Source: an uncultured Flavobacteriales bacterium (GTDB taxonomy: Bacteria; Bacteroidota; Bacteroidia; Flavobacteriales_D; Sanyastnellaceae). From it: 64,000 bases of DNA. This document shows, piece by piece, positions 63,272-64,000 of the stretch; position 1 is the first letter of the stretch; each line of letters starts with the position of its first letter. Where the stretch lies: NCBI GenBank assembly GCA_937974555.1, contig CALJKR010000063.1, positions 1 through 64,000 of the forward strand, written 5' to 3'. A model generated the notes under the pieces. The model ran no database searches. It had not been told where the DNA came from and saw nothing but the letters and a program-made list of their open reading frames with translations. A program made the position numbers and the translations under genes.

Positions 63272-63275
63272 CTCC

Positions 63276-63974
63276 ATGTCAAGTTTGATTCGAATTGAAG
63301 GCCTTACCAAGCGTTATGTGGTTGGCGAAGAAGAGGTGAATGCCCTGAATGGTGTTGCCCTGAAAATTGAGAAGAATCAATACGTTGCGCTCATGGGACC
63401 GTCAGGGTCTGGCAAGTCTACATTGATGAATATATTGGGCTGTTTGGATCGTCCGACCACGGGGGAATATTATTTGAACGGACCCAATGTTGCATCATTA
63501 AATGACAACGAATTGGCAGCCATCCGAAACAAAGAAATTGGATTTGTTTTTCAAACCTTTAATCTACTTCCCAAATACACCGCGTTAGAAAACGTCGCTC
63601 TTCCCTTGGTGTATGCGGGATGGTCAGAGGAAAAAAGATTGGCTCGCGCCAAGGAGGTATTGGAGCAGGTTGGGCTGGGCAATCGCATGCAGCACAAACC
63701 CAATGAATTGTCCGGGGGACAGAGACAGCGTGTTGCTGTGGCCCGTGCTTTGGTCAATAGTCCCTCCATAATACTGGCCGATGAGCCCACAGGAAACTTG
63801 GACACCAAAACCTCTTACGAGATTATGAAGTTGTTTCAAGACATACATGATGTCGGCAATACTGTTATTTTGGTCACCCATGAAGAAGACATTGCAGCCT
63901 ATGCCCATCGGATTATTCGCATGCGCGATGGCGTGGTAGAATCTGAAAAAACCCATACACCAATTCATTTGTAA
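63276..63974 (+). CDS. ABC transporter ATP-binding protein (LolD/MacB type)
   Basis: ATPase subunit of 232 residues. Walker A GPSGSGKST (41-49), Q-loop VFQTFNLLPKYTALENV, signature LSGGQRQRVAVARAL, Walker B IILADEPTGNLD, and H-loop VTHEED. The FNLLPKYTALENV and TGNLDTKTS forms are those of the LolD/MacB/FtsE group, which work with FtsX-like permeases on lipoprotein release or efflux. The permease is not in the window, which ends 26 bases after the stop, so the exact role is open. Confidence 0.9.
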   Translation: MSSLIRIEGLTKRYVVGEEEVNALNGVALKIEKNQYVALMGPSGSGKSTLMNILGCLDRPTTGEYYLNGPNVASLNDNELAAIRNKEIGFVFQTFNLLPKYTALENVALPLVYAGWSEEKRLARAKEVLEQVGLGNRMQHKPNELSGGQRQRVAVARALVNSPSIILADEPTGNLDTKTSYEIMKLFQDIHDVGNTVILVTHEEDIAAYAHRIIRMRDGVVESEKTHTPIHL

Positions 63975-64000
63975 TTGATTAACTTTGGCGCTTCACGTAC

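Larger units (their letters stand above)
62961..63275. other. 315-base intergenic region with two repeat types
   Basis: Holds no gene. It contains the promoter side of the minus-strand gene, a repeated hairpin element (63055-63124), a nine-unit 8-bp array (63133-63204) and the promoter of the ABC gene. Confidence 0.8.

Overview
The window is chromosomal DNA of a Bacteroidota bacterium, most likely a Flavobacteriales/Cryomorphaceae-type free-living member. Support: many secreted proteins ending in type IX secretion system (T9SS) sorting domains (types A and B), two SusD-less TonB-dependent receptors, a complete SUF operon of the Bacteroidota gene order, the gene string bamD-rpoZ-coaBC-DUF4835(PorD-like)-recN, and the promoter element TAnnTTTG (here often TAnnTTCG) before at least eleven genes, with hardly any Shine-Dalgarno sequences. 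No phage, transposase, CRISPR array or rRNA was seen. One tRNA (Arg, anticodon CCT) is present.

Layout. 0.1-3.3 kb: anmK with an SGNH-like gene, divergent from an acyl-CoA dehydrogenase. 3.3-6.1 kb: a secreted protein with twelve exact 49-residue Cys/Asp repeats. 6.1-11.7 kb: suf operon, sufA-B-C-D-S-E-T, genes overlapping or nearly so, with a clear promoter and a palindromic candidate operator. 11.9-18.5 kb: membrane acyltransferase plus GH109-type oxidoreductase, then leuS and an outer-membrane DUF5723 protein. 18.6-34.9 kb: an accessory block on the minus strand. Its core is a six-gene operon (31189 to 23432) with gaps of 1-12 bases: two secreted paralogues, a TonB-dependent receptor, a third paralogue, a surface lipoprotein and an outer-membrane barrel. 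A beta-helix protein and a fourth, larger paralogue follow. Upstream lies a 1189-residue protein with a lamin-tail domain and nine EVCDxxDxNC repeats.

35-46.3 kb: GNAT/FemAB-like protein, a mosaic Ig/GEVED T9SS protein, tRNA-Arg, pcm with an OmpA-like gene, and a minus-strand operon dapD-GT9-GSCFA-M1 peptidase-FAH hydrolase. 46.3-51.8 kb: ruvX, bamD, rpoZ, coaBC, DUF4835, recN (housekeeping and envelope assembly). 51.8-64 kb: a second TonB-dependent receptor, a TPR-like protein, a WlbA-like oxidoreductase, a patatin fused to an outer-membrane barrel, a small histidine kinase overlapping gpmI, a T9SS type B surface protein, and an ABC ATPase at the edge.

The most interesting part is the 18.6-31.2 kb block. 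Four proteins share an N-terminal domain of about 250 residues that I do not recognise (here called the GLEG domain), and three of them are translationally coupled with a TonB-dependent receptor that has no SusD partner. This looks like a surface capture/uptake or display module of unknown substrate. Other points worth a look are the suf operator, the many promoters lying 4-6 bases before the start codon, a four-unit 10-bp repeat before recN, and an 8-bp CTCATCCC-type array that recurs upstream of two unrelated genes. No database search was possible; family names come from motif recognition.
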